Source: Vicia villosa
Lineage: Eukaryota > Streptophyta > Magnoliopsida > Fabales > Fabaceae
Direction of reading: 5' to 3'
NCBI RefSeq assembly: GCF_029867415.1
Contig: NC_081182.1
Location: 48,075,317-48,139,316, forward strand
DNA: 64,000 nt
Under the pieces are notes generated by a model. It saw only the letters and a program-made list of their open reading frames with translations, was not told where the DNA came from and did not search any database. The position numbers and the translations under genes are program-made. Below, one piece after another: positions 10,207 through 22,159 of this stretch (the stretch's first letter is position 1; every line of letters begins with the position of its first letter).

Positions 10207-13200
10207 TCAAGGTGGGAAGGAAGAAAGAACTTTGAGTTTGCTGCGGAGAGATTGAAATGCAGCAGTGCCAAGCGGTTTTGTCAAAGTATCAGCAATCTGA
10301 GCATGAGCCGGTATATGCTTGATAGTCAACTGTCGTGCCACCACTCTTTCACGAACAAAATGAATGTCAAGCTCAACATGTTTCGTTCGTGCGTGCAGAA
10401 CAGGATTATGAGACAAGAGGACAACACTCATGTTATCACAAAGAAGAGTGGGAGGAAGAAACTCCACCTGCAACTCTGTTAGTAAAGATTCAATCCATAG
10501 GAGTTCAGTTGTAGCATGGGCAAGGCCATGATACTCTGCTTCAGTGCTAGAGCGTGACACCAGGGGCTGCTTCTTCGAGCTCCATGTAACAAGATTAGGG
10601 CCAAGATATACACAAGAGCCAGATGTAGAGCGACGATCATCGGGGTCACTAGCCCAGTCAGAATCGCTGTAGGCTTGAAGAGTGAATTTGTGATCAATAG
10701 AAGCTGGGCTGAGAAGCAGACCAAAGGAGCTAGTGCCACTTAAATACCGTAAGATTCGTTTAACAGCCAGCCAGTGAGATTCCAATGGGGCAGCCATAAA
10801 CTGACAAGCTTTATTAACAGAGAAAGCAATATCTGGCCTTGTAAGGGTAACATACTGCAGTGCACCTACAATAGATCGATACAAGCCTGGATCATTAAGA
10901 ACATCAGTGCCATGCTTGCTGAGTTTGGTTTGACTCAACATAGGAGTAGGAACTCCATTGGCGCGAGGCATGTGAGCTTTAGCTAGCAAGTCATGAATGT
11001 ATTTAGACTGAGTAAGTAGTAGGGAACCATTGGAGTTATACAGTATTTCAATACCAAGGAAATAGGATGGTTTACCTAAGTGCTTCAAGGCAAATTTGAG
11101 ATGGAGCTTTTGAATAAGATCATGCACTAAAGGAGAGGATGAACCAATGATCAAAATGTCATCCACATAAACCAGGGCATACATATTAACACCTTGAGCA
11201 GAGTAAATGAAGAGAGAGTGGTCACACCTACTATGTTTGAAGCCAAAGTGAAGCAGAGCCTGGGCAAGCTTATCATACCAGGCACGGGGGGCCTGTTTCA
11301 GGCCATAGAGGGCTTTGTTGAGTCTACATACCAGCTGTTTGTTTTCAGAGATAAAGCCTGGAGGTTGTTGCATAAACACCTCCTCTTGTAAATCACCATT
11401 CAAGAAAGCATTGTTAATGTCAATCTGTTGGAGTTCCCACTTGTGAGTAATGGCTAAGGTTAGAAGGATCCGGATAGTAGTGGGTTTCACTACAGGAGAG
11501 AAAGTTTCACTATAGTCAAAGCCCTGTTGTTGTAGATAGCCCTTAGTAACAAGCCTTGCCTTAAATTTATTTAGACTGCCATCAGCATTTTCCTTTACTT
11601 TGAAAACCCACCTACAACAAACAGCTTTTCTATTAGGGGGAAGAGAGGTGAGAGTCCAGGTATTATTGGCAATCAAAGCATTATACTCAGTTTGCATAGC
11701 TGCAAGCCACTGTGGATTAGAGAGAGCCTCTCTGACAGAATTAGGTTCAGTGCAAGCCAAGTAAACCTTTGGTTTGAGACTACCAGTCTTGCCCCTAGTG
11801 ACCATGGGATAGTTATTTGTAACCAGGGTAGGCTGTGGTGGTGAAGAAGGTACAGAATTCACGTTAGCCAGCAAAGGAGACTGACTGTCAGAGACAGTCT
11901 GTGAAACAGGCACAGAGGTGAGAGGGAAGTCATTGTCTGGTGGGTTAAAGGAAGCTAGTTCAGGGCCTGAGTGATGACTAACTGTGGGACCATCATTGGG
12001 AGACACAATTGGGATAGGCTGAATGGGAACAGGGCTAGAAATAGTGGCAGGTGTAGGGCTAGATATGGGCTGAGATAGAGAAGTAGCAAGATTGGGACTG
12101 GACAAGGTTAAGTCAGAAAAAGTGGGAATTATGAGAGACTGTCCTGAAGAGGGTGCAGTACTAGAGATGTCAGAGGATGAAAATAAAGTCAAGTAGGGAA
12201 ACACACTTTCATCAAAGCTAACATCTTTGGAGATAAAGATTCTGCCTGCTGAGTTTAAACACTTGAAGCCCTTGTGTTGAGGAAAAACACCCAAGAACAC
12301 ACATTGAGTGCTCCTGAACTCCAATTTGTGTTGATTGTAAGGTCTAAGGTTGGGGTAACATGCACACCCAAAGGTCTTAAGGGCTTTGTAGTTGGGCAGG
12401 GAATTGTGGAGAGCATGAAAAGGAGAGGAAAATTTAGGGAGAAATCTTATAGGCAGCCTGTTAATGAGAGATACAGTTGTGGTGAAACTGTGGTCCCAAA
12501 AACTGACAGGCATAGAAGCTTGTGCAAGAAGGGACAGTCCCATTTCTACAATATGCCTATGTTTCCGTTCAACAGTGCCATTCTGATGAGATGTGTATGG
12601 GCAGGTTAATCTGTGAGTAATACCAAGTTTGGCCAAGTGATTTCTAAAGGGCCTGAACTCCCCCCCATAGTCAGACTGAATGGACTTAATTTGAGCATTA
12701 AATTGGGTTTTAACATGAGCATGAAATAGCATAAAAGCATTAAGAGCATCAGACTTATTTTTCAGAAAGTAGATCCAAGTATATCGAGTAAAAGTATCAA
12801 CAAAGGCAATATAGTATCTAAAGCCTCCACTGGAGGGCAAAGGGGAAGGACCCCACAAATCTGTATGAACTACTTCAAAAGGTTTAACATACACAGTGTG
12901 AGTCATTGGAGCAGTTTGTTTGTGTGACTTGCCTAAACAACAAGAGCTACAAAAGTGTACAGAATCTTTGTGTGGAATGGAAATATTACATGTGTGTAGA
13001 ACAGACCTAATAGCCTCAGAGTGAGCATGTCCAAGTCTTCGATGCCACAAAGTCAAGATAGAGTTTGTACAAGTTTGCACAACATTATTGACAACTGGAG
13101 AAGAGGAAGGCAGAGTATCCACATGAGATAGAGGAGAGCTTCCTGCCAGCAGAGAGGAGAACCTGTACAGACCATGAGCATCACGGGTGCCTTTGCATAG

Positions 13201-14604
13201 AGTGGCATTAGACACCTGAGATTTAATGTAGCAATGATTAGGATAAAATTCAAAATAAGCAGCATTATCCTTGGAAAACTGTGATACAGACAGGAGGTTC
13301 CTAGTGATTTGAGGCACATGAAGAACATCTTTGAATACTAATGTGGCTTGTGGTGTGATTGTGGACTGACTCTGTGAGGTTCCAATGGCATGAATATCAA
13401 GGACATGACCATTACCTACACATACTTTGCTGGACCCTGTATATATTTTACTACTATGTAGAAAGTCAGAGTAAGGAGTGAGATGACGCGAAGCACCTGA
13501 GTCTGCGAACCAGGCATGGGAATCAAGGTCAGAAGGCACATGTAATTGTTGAGTGGTGCCAAATGAATGAGCCATCAACGCAGTAGCATCATTGGAAGCT
13601 TCAGACTGTGGAGAGGACGCAACTTGAGCAGAGCTACTGTTGGGAGCTTCTTGTTGAGATGTCACATTGGGAGTGAAAACCTCATCAAACCTGTGCCAAC
13701 AATCAAACACAGCATGGCCATACTTACCACAGAGCTGACAGGTGGGCCTGTTGCCTGAGCTGGATGAAGGAGCCCCTCGACCTCTGCTCCTACCACGACC
13801 ACCATAGCCACGACCTCGATAATTCGAGTTACCACGATTAGGTGCAGGAGCTTGTTTGGAATTGGTATTGGACATTGCAAGATTAGCAGATACATTGGAG
13901 AGAGCAAGTTCTTGCCTAAATTTGTCCAATTGAGCCTCCTGCACATACAGTAAAGCTTCCACATCATAAAGAGTCAAAGAATCGGATTTACCATACATTT
14001 GCATCACGAACGGACTATATTCCTCAGGAAGTCCATCCAAGATAGCATCAATCTGCGTTTCTTCAGTGATAACATCTCCTACAGCAAGCAGAGAATCAGC
14101 GATCGACTTAATCTTGAGAACATATTCAGACACTGTGCGATTTGCTTTCTTTGTAGTCTTGAGCTCAGATCGGAGTTGACGAACTTTAGCCTTCATCATA
14201 GCATTAAAGTGCTTGTGAATTCGTTCCCAAACTTCAAAAGAATGTTTGCAAGAGAGAACTCGAGGTAGCACGGACTCAGAGATGGTGGACAAAAGCCAAA
14301 TAAAGAGAGCTTGATCTTGAACCAACCAAGCTTCATACGCATCAGAGGTCACAAGATTTTGACGATCAAGTTCAGAAGCATATTTCAGTGGAATCTGAGG
14401 ACTCACCACAAAGCGATGTAACCGATTGGTGAGGATTACGCCTTCAACTTGCTGATTCCACAAAAGAAAGTTGTTGTCATTGAGTTTGATGGAGAGTTTC
14501 GGACCAAACATGTTGATTCCAGATGAAGTGGAGCGAGTTGATAGCGAACCCAACGTTTCAGATACACGAGGAGAGGTTGGAGGTGAATCCATGGCAGTTA
14601 GCAC
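10207..14604 (-). CDS. Copia gag-pol polyprotein (element 2), intact, 1465 aa
   Basis: Full gag-pol in one frame. Two in-frame starts are close together: MLTAMDS at 14604 and MDSPPTS at 14592. The second has the better copia-like N-terminus (1461 aa). Gag is followed by the CCHC knuckle CQLCGKYGHAVFDC near residue 289, protease WFADSGASRH near 366, LWHRRLGH, integrase (HTDLWG, QSDYGGEF, HQNGTVERK), reverse transcriptase with YVDD near 1146, and RNase H (DSDWASD, SSTEAEYHG). No internal stop or lost catalytic residue was seen. Together with the near-identical LTRs, this makes the element a good candidate for recent or present activity. Confidence 0.96.
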   Translation of the reverse strand: MLTAMDSPPTSPRVSETLGSLSTRSTSSGINMFGPKLSIKLNDNNFLLWNQQVEGVILTNRLHRFVVSPQIPLKYASELDRQNLVTSDAYEAWLVQDQALFIWLLSTISESVLPRVLSCKHSFEVWERIHKHFNAMMKAKVRQLRSELKTTKKANRTVSEYVLKIKSIADSLLAVGDVITEETQIDAILDGLPEEYSPFVMQMYGKSDSLTLYDVEALLYVQEAQLDKFRQELALSNVSANLAMSNTNSKQAPAPNRGNSNYRGRGYGGRGRSRGRGAPSSSSGNRPTCQLCGKYGHAVFDCWHRFDEVFTPNVTSQQEAPNSSSAQVASSPQSEASNDATALMAHSFGTTQQLHVPSDLDSHAWFADSGASRHLTPYSDFLHSSKIYTGSSKVCVGNGHVLDIHAIGTSQSQSTITPQATLVFKDVLHVPQITRNLLSVSQFSKDNAAYFEFYPNHCYIKSQVSNATLCKGTRDAHGLYRFSSLLAGSSPLSHVDTLPSSSPVVNNVVQTCTNSILTLWHRRLGHAHSEAIRSVLHTCNISIPHKDSVHFCSSCCLGKSHKQTAPMTHTVYVKPFEVVHTDLWGPSPLPSSGGFRYYIAFVDTFTRYTWIYFLKNKSDALNAFMLFHAHVKTQFNAQIKSIQSDYGGEFRPFRNHLAKLGITHRLTCPYTSHQNGTVERKHRHIVEMGLSLLAQASMPVSFWDHSFTTTVSLINRLPIRFLPKFSSPFHALHNSLPNYKALKTFGCACYPNLRPYNQHKLEFRSTQCVFLGVFPQHKGFKCLNSAGRIFISKDVSFDESVFPYLTLFSSSDISSTAPSSGQSLIIPTFSDLTLSSPNLATSLSQPISSPTPATISSPVPIQPIPIVSPNDGPTVSHHSGPELASFNPPDNDFPLTSVPVSQTVSDSQSPLLANVNSVPSSPPQPTLVTNNYPMVTRGKTGSLKPKVYLACTEPNSVREALSNPQWLAAMQTEYNALIANNTWTLTSLPPNRKAVCCRWVFKVKENADGSLNKFKARLVTKGYLQQQGFDYSETFSPVVKPTTIRILLTLAITHKWELQQIDINNAFLNGDLQEEVFMQQPPGFISENKQLVCRLNKALYGLKQAPRAWYDKLAQALLHFGFKHSRCDHSLFIYSAQGVNMYALVYVDDILIIGSSSPLVHDLIQKLHLKFALKHLGKPSYFLGIEILYNSNGSLLLTQSKYIHDLLAKAHMPRANGVPTPMLSQTKLSKHGTDVLNDPGLYRSIVGALQYVTLTRPDIAFSVNKACQFMAAPLESHWLAVKRILRYLSGTSSFGLLLSPASIDHKFTLQAYSDSDWASDPDDRRSTSGSCVYLGPNLVTWSSKKQPLVSRSSTEAEYHGLAHATTELLWIESLLTELQVEFLPPTLLCDNMSVVLLSHNPVLHARTKHVELDIHFVRERVVARQLTIKHIPAHAQIADTLTKPLGTAAFQSLRSKLKVLSSFPP

Positions 14605-14814
14605 AACTGTAGTCGATGAAGATGAATGAGGAACACGGAGCTTCTCTGAAGCTCAAGAAGAGACGAAGACGCTTCTTGGACACGCGAAGAGAGAAAAGCT
14701 TCTTTGAAGCTAGAGGGATCTGTGATGAAGAACGTCTCAGACGTTTTCTTGACGCAAGAACGATGCTTCTTTGAAGCGTTCTTGATCGGCAGCGGAAAAG
14801 GATCACAAGGCGAA

Positions 14815-14822
14815 TGATACCA
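14815..14822 (-). other. Primer-binding site, initiator Met tRNA type
   Basis: On the element strand TGGTATCA directly follows the 5' LTR end. It matches the 3' end complement of initiator methionine tRNA (TGGTATCAGAGC) for eight bases, then diverges to TTCGCC. Confidence 0.9.
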
Positions 14823-14986
14823 TAATGGAAATGTGAAATACTCTGTATTTCATTCACTCATTTCTTATCTTTTACAAACGCCACTTGGCTTAGTTATATA
14901 GGGTACAATTCACAATACTATACAAAATACATTGTATACACTCCTATAATACATGTCATCTACTATACAGTATTTTGTCTCCATTA
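14823..14986 (-). repeat. 5' LTR of copia element 2
   Basis: The copy that would drive transcription. On the element strand it holds a TATA-like CTATATAAC (plus-strand GTTATATAG near 14895). Followed by target duplication TTCAA at 14987-14991. Confidence 0.96.
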
Positions 14987-14991
14987 TTCAA

Positions 14992-16209
<1,218 letters not shown>

Positions 16210-16323
16210 TTATGATATTTAATATATTTTTAAAAAAATAATATGATATCCTTTGTTAATATATAATTTTTTTCTTTATTATTATTTTTTTTTACAAATT
16301 TCAAATATATATTAACTCCCAAG

Positions 16324-16883
16324 TAGGGATGGCAATTTGACCCATCCCCAGTAGGTACCCACAAAAAACCCTATATCGGGTAGGATAAATACCCATAAAA
16401 ATGGGTATGGGCACGGGCACGGGTAATTACCCATTAAAATATGCGGGTATGGGTGCGGGCACGGGTACCTTACTACCCAACCCGCCCCATACCCACACTA
16501 CATATTTCTATAATGTCATTTATATTATTATATAAAAATGCATGATTCTATTTTTTTTTAAAAATATATCGCTATTAAATCATTACACATTTTAATAAAA
16601 GTGTTTATTTATTTCTTAACTCAACAATAACATACATAATTTTTTTAATATTGTTAAAAAGGCTTAAATTATATGATATTTTGTAATTAAACGATTTAAT
16701 TTTACTATAAATACGGGTAAACGAATATGGGTATGGGCATTGAGGTACCCACATTACACGGGTACGGGCATGAATATTGATACCCACGCGGGTTTGGGCT
16801 CAGGTACGGGGATTTCTTTAAACTGCGGGTATGGGGACGGATACTATAGTACCCTGCCTAAACCCTGCCCATTGCCATCCCTA
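16324..16883. mobile_element. hAT-type MITE, 560 bp
   Basis: Perfect 13-bp terminal inverted repeats (TAGGGATGGCAAT at 16324-16336, its complement at 16871-16883) are flanked by a perfect 8-bp target duplication CTCCCAAG (16316-16323 and 16884-16891). An 8-bp duplication with a TAGGG-type terminus is typical of the hAT superfamily. The interior has no transposase and is built of many GGGTA/GGGCACGGG-type subterminal motifs. The small ORF inside is just this repeat. Confidence 0.93.
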
Positions 16884-16891
16884 CTCCCAAG

Positions 16892-17112
16892 CCCCTCCAA
16901 AACTAACTCAAAAGTGAATTGATAAATTTAAGTAAAATATTGGCCGAAAGTAACATATATAAACTCCATTCACATGAAAAGGAAGCATTTAAGAGAACAA
17001 AGAATTTGATTTGATTACTACACCCATTCTCTTACAGTTAAAGAAAGAAAAAACGCACTAAAGAAGGAATATGAACATAAATAACTCTCTTAAATCTCGA
17101 ACCTTTTCCCTC
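16892..17112 (-). other. 3' flank of the SWEET gene
   Basis: Short AT-rich stretch that should contain the 3' UTR of the transporter gene; no polyadenylation signal was chosen with confidence. Confidence 0.5.
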
Positions 17113-18342
17113 TCAACATTGTTCACATTTTGTGACAATCTTTTCCACTTTCCCCATTTCCAAATCTAACTCCACCACATTCTCTAACTCTAACCCACCC
17201 TTTTCCAAATCCCCAATTTTAGCTTCACCCACAACTCTCTCTTTCCTGTACTTGAAGTATATCACAAGCTGCAAAATACTCAATGGAGTTCCAACCACAC
17301 TCGGACCCTGTAACAATCACAATACCATAAATCAATCAAATTACAACATTACATATTAATCTACTCTTCCATGATTGAGACTTGAGAGTAATTAAGAAAC
17401 GAACCGCGACGAATACATCTCGAACGAGAATTCCATAAGCTAACCATAATACACTAGCAGAAAAAGCACACAGAGATAACGCCAATGGCATAAACTCCAC
17501 ACTCTTTGTCTTTATAACTTTCTTCTGCAAAAATCAAAATAAAACCCGTTAATATCTAAAAAAAAATACCCTCTGTTTTGGTTTTTATTAAAGTGAAAAG
17601 TGACTGTCTGTCTGTTTTACCATTGCAACGAGAGGAGAACCGTACAATGCAACAGAAACACATAATCCCACACTACCAACGAGTAGCTTTCGATGAGGAC
17701 TATCGTGTAAGACAAAAGCCGAAACTGCTGCAGTTACGCCGAACACAGCTAGAACAAATGTGGTAATCATAGCTACCTTCACCTTTGTTTTGGGTGAAGA
17801 ATACCAGAAATAAATGACCACGTAGCAAAACTCAAGAACAATTCCAACTCCATTAACCGTTACAACAGGAAAATTTTCCCATTTGTAGCTCACAATAGGT
17901 AACCCATACCATGTGAAAAGGAGACAGTTCAACAATCCAATCATGTAAGGAATGCATGAAAATTCCTCTGTGCTTTTCTTCCTTATCACCCTTTTGAATG
18001 TAACCCTGAAAATCAAATCATGAAAAATCATTCACTAGTTCATTTTTCTCCAAAGAATATAGAGAATGTTGTGTAACTTACATTGGCGCAGCATAAAGTG
18101 AAACCGATGCAGCATTGCCTGCAAAGATCATAGAAGTTAGTTAAAACGAGTATCTTCTGTGCATAACTGCAATTATTAATATAGTAAAATTCTTTCTTAA
18201 AAGATTTAATACTGCTGCGTATCTACAGAAATGGGTACCATACATTAACGCAGATATAAACATATAAAATGTTTAGTATTGAATTAATAAAATAATATGT
18301 ACCAAGAACAGCAACAGCCAAACGAAGAGTTTCTGAAAACAT
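17113..18342 (-). CDS. SWEET3: SWEET sugar transporter, SWEET3-like, 258 aa, five exons
   Basis: Bidirectional sugar uniporter of a membrane, with two MtN3/saliva triple-helix repeats joined by a linker helix (seven membrane segments). Exons by GT-AG boundaries: 18342-18303, 18118-18082, 18005-17621, 17524-17405, 17307-17113; they join in frame to 777 nt. The start MFSETLRLAV gives the usual short first exon. Family signs: AAPMVTF with Pro25, KKSTEEFSCIPY with Pro45, TWYGLP, VNGVG with Asn77, YGSPLVAM, KTKSVEFMP and LWLAYG. The C-terminal tail is charged. Exon 3 (385 nt) looks like a fusion of two exons usually separate in the family, while the 120-nt fourth exon is typical. The second-repeat pocket position that is usually Asn is Ser197 here (AGPSVVG). 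Clade I/SWEET3 is my best match from memory, and the paralogue number is uncertain. Confidence 0.92.
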
Positions 18343-18428
18343 TTTTAATTAATTTTGGTCTCTAGTTAGAAGATAACTAGAAGAGATGCTAATATTTTGT
18401 ACTATAGAAAAGAGCATTGGAAATGCTC

Positions 18429-18438
18429 TATTTATATA
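18429..18438 (-). promoter_or_regulatory. TATA box of the SWEET gene
   Basis: On the gene strand TATATAAATA lies about 90 bases upstream of the ATG at 18342, a normal plant spacing with a short leader. A CACGTGA motif (plus 18551-18557) lies about 210 bases upstream of the ATG. Confidence 0.6.
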
Positions 18439-18559
18439 GATGTTTGAACGCGTATATAGTACTATAGTGGCCAGCTTGAAATAGTATCGTATAAGAAAAA
18501 TAAAAGAAAAAAGAAAATTGATTCAAGTGCTTTCTACGTAGTCAATAATCACGTGACGC

Positions 18560-20680
18560 AAAACCTGATTCAACTTGAGAAGCTTTTTATCAACTTGCTC
18601 AACACAGTTTTTTTTTTCTCCCTGGTTTTTAGAGGCTTATTATGATTATTTTCCATAAAATATAGCTATTATTGACAAGTTTCTTGCGTGTAACTTGATA
18701 TTTCAATTTTCAAGTTATCTAAAATGTTTTTTTGGCTATGTATTTATTTATTTTATATTTATTAAGTGCCTTTTCTGTTGGTAAAGCATTATAAGAGGGC
18801 CAATCATGCTTATTAAAACATTATTAAAATGATTTGTTCTTCCTGATGTGGCTTCCATTTTGGAGAGGTATGAGAATATCAAGTTTGAATTTAGTTTTTT
18901 TTTTCCGAAGGATTTGTATGAAAATTGAACTGGATTTGAAAATTTAAACAAGAAATATGTGAAGTAATGTCTGGTTTATCAATCAAAGTATCGTTTGGTT
19001 ACATAATTTGCGGAGAGAATTTGAGTTTCTTTTTTTTTAATGATGAAGTGGAAAGAATTTAATTTATATTTGCCTACAATGTAAAAATATATTTAGGATC
19101 AACAAAATTAGTAAGCAAATTGTAATACGTTTATAAATCATATAGGTACGAAGTTATTGCAATTTCAACATATATTTTATTTCGCATTGAAACAAAGGAT
19201 GAATAATAGATGGAAGGTGACAACAATAAAAAGACTTTTGGTATAGTAGAAGATGTTTTCGGTGACAAGAGAAAGGCACATGCAATGTTATCATTCCAAT
19301 GTTTAAAATAGTAAAATTGAAAGGAGGAGTTTGTAAATACCAGTGTGAATGAATATCTGGGTGTGACTTAGTGACTTAGAATCACACTTACATCATGGTG
19401 ATAGTTAGAACCATCACTGGTTGGTCAGACGTAGGATGGAGAAGGCCATTGGATGAACATCAATGATTTGAATGTGCTGCTTCAACATGGACGTTTAATT
19501 GTTCACTAGGTGAATGTGCGTTTGTGGTTGGATTGAGCTTCTAGTTAGGTCAGTCTTATTGGACATTCGGAAAACACAGAGTAGTTGCCCCTAAAGTCTT
19601 GCTCTCAATCATGAAGCAAAGATGAAAATTTTTAGACCAGTCCTTTTGTGACCTTTGTGGAGAAAGTAAGATTTTTTGGAAGAATGCTCTGGGGAGAGGA
19701 AAAGTTTCGTTGAGAAGCTAAGTGGGAGTTAGTGGCATAAGATATAAACACATTAAATTCTCATCGCATCATTAAAGCATTACTTTAAGGGAGGCTACCA
19801 TGTTCCCTCACGCGCCTAGGGTAGGGAGGCGATACACTTAGAGTAATTGAGTGCACTCAAGCATCATTACGAGATTGAGGTCTCATCCTGACTGTTGATC
19901 ATGACTTTTGGTTCTTATTGGACTCTCAATCATCTTGGCGTTTTCTATGCTTATAAATATGTAAAACAAAGTTGATTTTTCTTTTTTGTCTTCTATTGCT
20001 TCAAAGTCTTGTCAATTTTCTCCCCCTTGTGATTTTAGTGACAACCACTACAATACTTATGGTTTTAACTCTTTGCGTCTTTGTTGCTTGCCTCTCCATT
20101 CTTCAGAGCTTGTTACTTTATGGGTTCCCATCGATTTGCTTCTCATTGACTCGTTCTCCATCCTTTAGAACCTGTAATATATTCAAGGTACATACCTCAC
20201 CCTTTTCGTTTACGGTTTGCATTATTTTTTTAGTCATAGCCAATATATATAGGAAACTCAAATATCTCATTCGTAGGTTTAAGTAGTGATTTGGAGATCA
20301 ACGATGCATCGTCGCAGAATGAGACAAAGGTAATAAACCATGTGAATTTAGAGGTGTCGTATATAGAAGTAAAAAACCTAGTAGTGAGCATTATTTAGGT
20401 TAGGGAGTCCGCTGAGGTGAGAAACCTAAAAACGAATATTCGTGAAGGGATATTAGAGATTTCCTGTGGGTTTTCCTTTCCATAACTTGATATATTGAAT
20501 CTAGAATTTGTAGAGAACCTCATAGATGAACAAAAGGTCCAATCCTAAATTAAATGCTACAAAAGTTCCTTTGTTCACAACCTTTTTTATAATAAATTGT
20601 ATGGTGGATAGAAGAGTAGTCACATGTTCGCACACCTGGTCGTAATTTTTTTATCTATTGACAAAACATAATAGTGCAAC
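18560..20680. other. Gene-free region, possibly with LTR remnants
   Basis: No gene found. Poly-T/AT-rich to about 19300. From about 19730 to 20010 the sequence looks like an LTR promoter region (GCTTATAAATATG near 19949), but no partner or boundary was located. The 104-codon ORF at 19972 has no recognisable domain. Confidence 0.35.
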
Positions 20681-20689
20681 GAGGAAAGA

Positions 20690-21612
20690 AAGTCTTTGTT
20701 CGTGCCAACTTGCTTCCAATATGGAAAGAACGGTCACATAAAACCTAATTTTCCCCAAAACCATAAGAGAGTTGAAAAATCTCAAAAGACCTAAAATAAA
20801 TAAAAAAAAAGGCATGCATAGCTTGGGATGATAATGACATGAACTCCTATGAAGATTCAGAAAAAGAGGAAGAAGCCAAAATGTGTCTTATGGAACAACA
20901 CAAAGACAACGAGGCAAACGATCTAACATCCTATTTTACATATCACAAACTCTTCCTCATCTATAACAAAATTCATACAATGAGTCAACTAAATTAAAAA
21001 AATTATCACTATATCTAAGTCTACTATATCCTATCTTGAAAAAGAAAATAAAAACCTGTTCGATGAATTAAATTGTCTTATAGTAAAACAAGCTCTTTTA
21101 ATTTACAACTTTCCTTCTTCCTCTTATGAAATTTTTGGCAATTGTGAAAAATAAAATATTTTAAATAAAATAAAATAAAATTGATGATTTACCTAACAAA
21201 CTTGAAAAATTTACCAAATAGAGATATAAATTGAATCTCATTATACGTAATCAAAGAAAATCCTATAATAAAGACCGTTTAGGTTATGAACAAAAAATAA
21301 TGCTTAATTTTTTAGTAATATTTGTCATGCGAATATGACCTCTAAATTTAATATGCTGAAATGTAACTATTATGTAAGAAATGGTCATATTTCTTTACCC
21401 TTCTTTATTAGAAAAAATCACGAGAACAAAAAAATTTCCTTTTCATCTCACCCTTATAAGAGAAACCATGAAAATAACTTAAGAAATAGTTCTTCTTTGT
21501 CTTACTTCGATGATCACGACTCTTATTAGAAATCTAGAAATTATATACATTACACCAATGTTATAGAAAGCAAAATGATTTGGGAATCTAAAGTCAAAAG
21601 CTTAATTTCAAC
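20690..21612 (+). pseudogene. SIRE/Maximus-type copia gag, C-terminal relic
   Basis: This is gag debris. Near 20700 a zinc-knuckle remnant reads CFQYGKNGHIKPNFP. An acidic segment follows (EDSEKEEEAKMCLMEQH near 20850), then a Lys/Asn-rich coiled-coil-like stretch with YNKDRLGYEQK near 21270, then a second finger remnant CNYYVRNGHIS near 21360. This order matches the long gag C-terminus of SIRE/Maximus elements as I know it. Many stops and frameshifts are present. Confidence 0.65.
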
Positions 21613-21632
21613 ATATAGTTATGCTTTAAAGT

Positions 21633-21931
21633 CTAAAACGCCATGTCAAATTTCTTTAGAAGCTCTTTTGTATACTTACATTGATGAATGTAGGTAACAT
21701 CTGGAGTCTGATTGATTTGTATACCCATAAAATACTTCAACTCTTGTATCAGGCTCATTTCAAATTCGGTCTGCATAAGCTTAGAGAATTCTTTACAAAT
21801 AGATGGGTTAGAAGAACCAAAAATAATATCATCAACATATATTTGACATATCATAAGATCATTTCTAGAATTCTTACAAAGTATAATAGTATCTATTTTT
21901 CCCCTCGAGAAGCCATTCTCCAATAGAAAGG
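21633..21931 (-). pseudogene. SIRE/Maximus-type reverse transcriptase fragment
   Basis: About 100 codons of copia reverse transcriptase: LLENGFSRGKID, then IYVDDIIFGSSN containing the YVDD catalytic motif, EFEMS, YFMGIQINQT and CKYTKELLKKF. It is truncated on both sides. Upstream it is joined directly to a gag N-terminus (see 21932-22087) in another frame, so protease, integrase and early RT are deleted. Confidence 0.85.
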
Positions 21932-22087
21932 CACATAACCATTTGTAACGTTCTCCCAGAAATCAATATCATAGCCTAGAAAGAAACTTTCTAGTCTATC
22001 TTTTCAGAAATCAAATCTATTTTCATCAAAGACTGGAGGTTTAGCATTATAATTATCTCTATTATGAGTGTTAGCAGCAACATCCAT
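21932..22087 (-). pseudogene. SIRE/Maximus-type gag N-terminus joined to RT
   Basis: Starts at the ATG at 22085-22087 (MDVAANTHNRD), followed by AKPPVFDENRFDF, a stop, then KDRLESFFLG, which matches the start of SIRE-type gag (PPVFDG..F.YWK). The Tyr-Trp position carries a stop. The segment ends at about 21932, where RT sequence begins out of frame. This shows a large internal deletion of several kilobases. Confidence 0.72.
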
Positions 22088-22159
22088 TTAAAAGTTTTTC
22101 TCACACTGGACCTCTCTACACGGTTAAGTGTTTGATAGAAATCAACAAATAGTCGGAGT

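Larger units (their letters stand above)
10030..14986 (-). mobile_element. Complete, young Ty1/copia retrotransposon 2
   Basis: All structural parts are visible. Two 164-bp LTRs start TAATGGAGAC and end TTTCCATTA on the element strand. A perfect 5-bp target duplication, TTCAA, lies at 10025-10029 and 14987-14991. A primer-binding site abuts the 5' LTR, a polypurine tract abuts the 3' LTR, and one uninterrupted polyprotein lies between. By eye the LTRs differ at two positions (1.2%), which indicates recent insertion. The short LTRs fit the Ale/Retrofit-like copia group, but that assignment is tentative. Confidence 0.97.

Noticed and set aside
17588..17766. Plus-strand ORFs across the SWEET gene
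   Set aside because: Antisense shadows of the transporter exons.
19972..20286. 104-codon hydrophobic ORF
   Set aside because: Composition of T-rich sequence; no signal or domain recognised and it lies in probable LTR debris.
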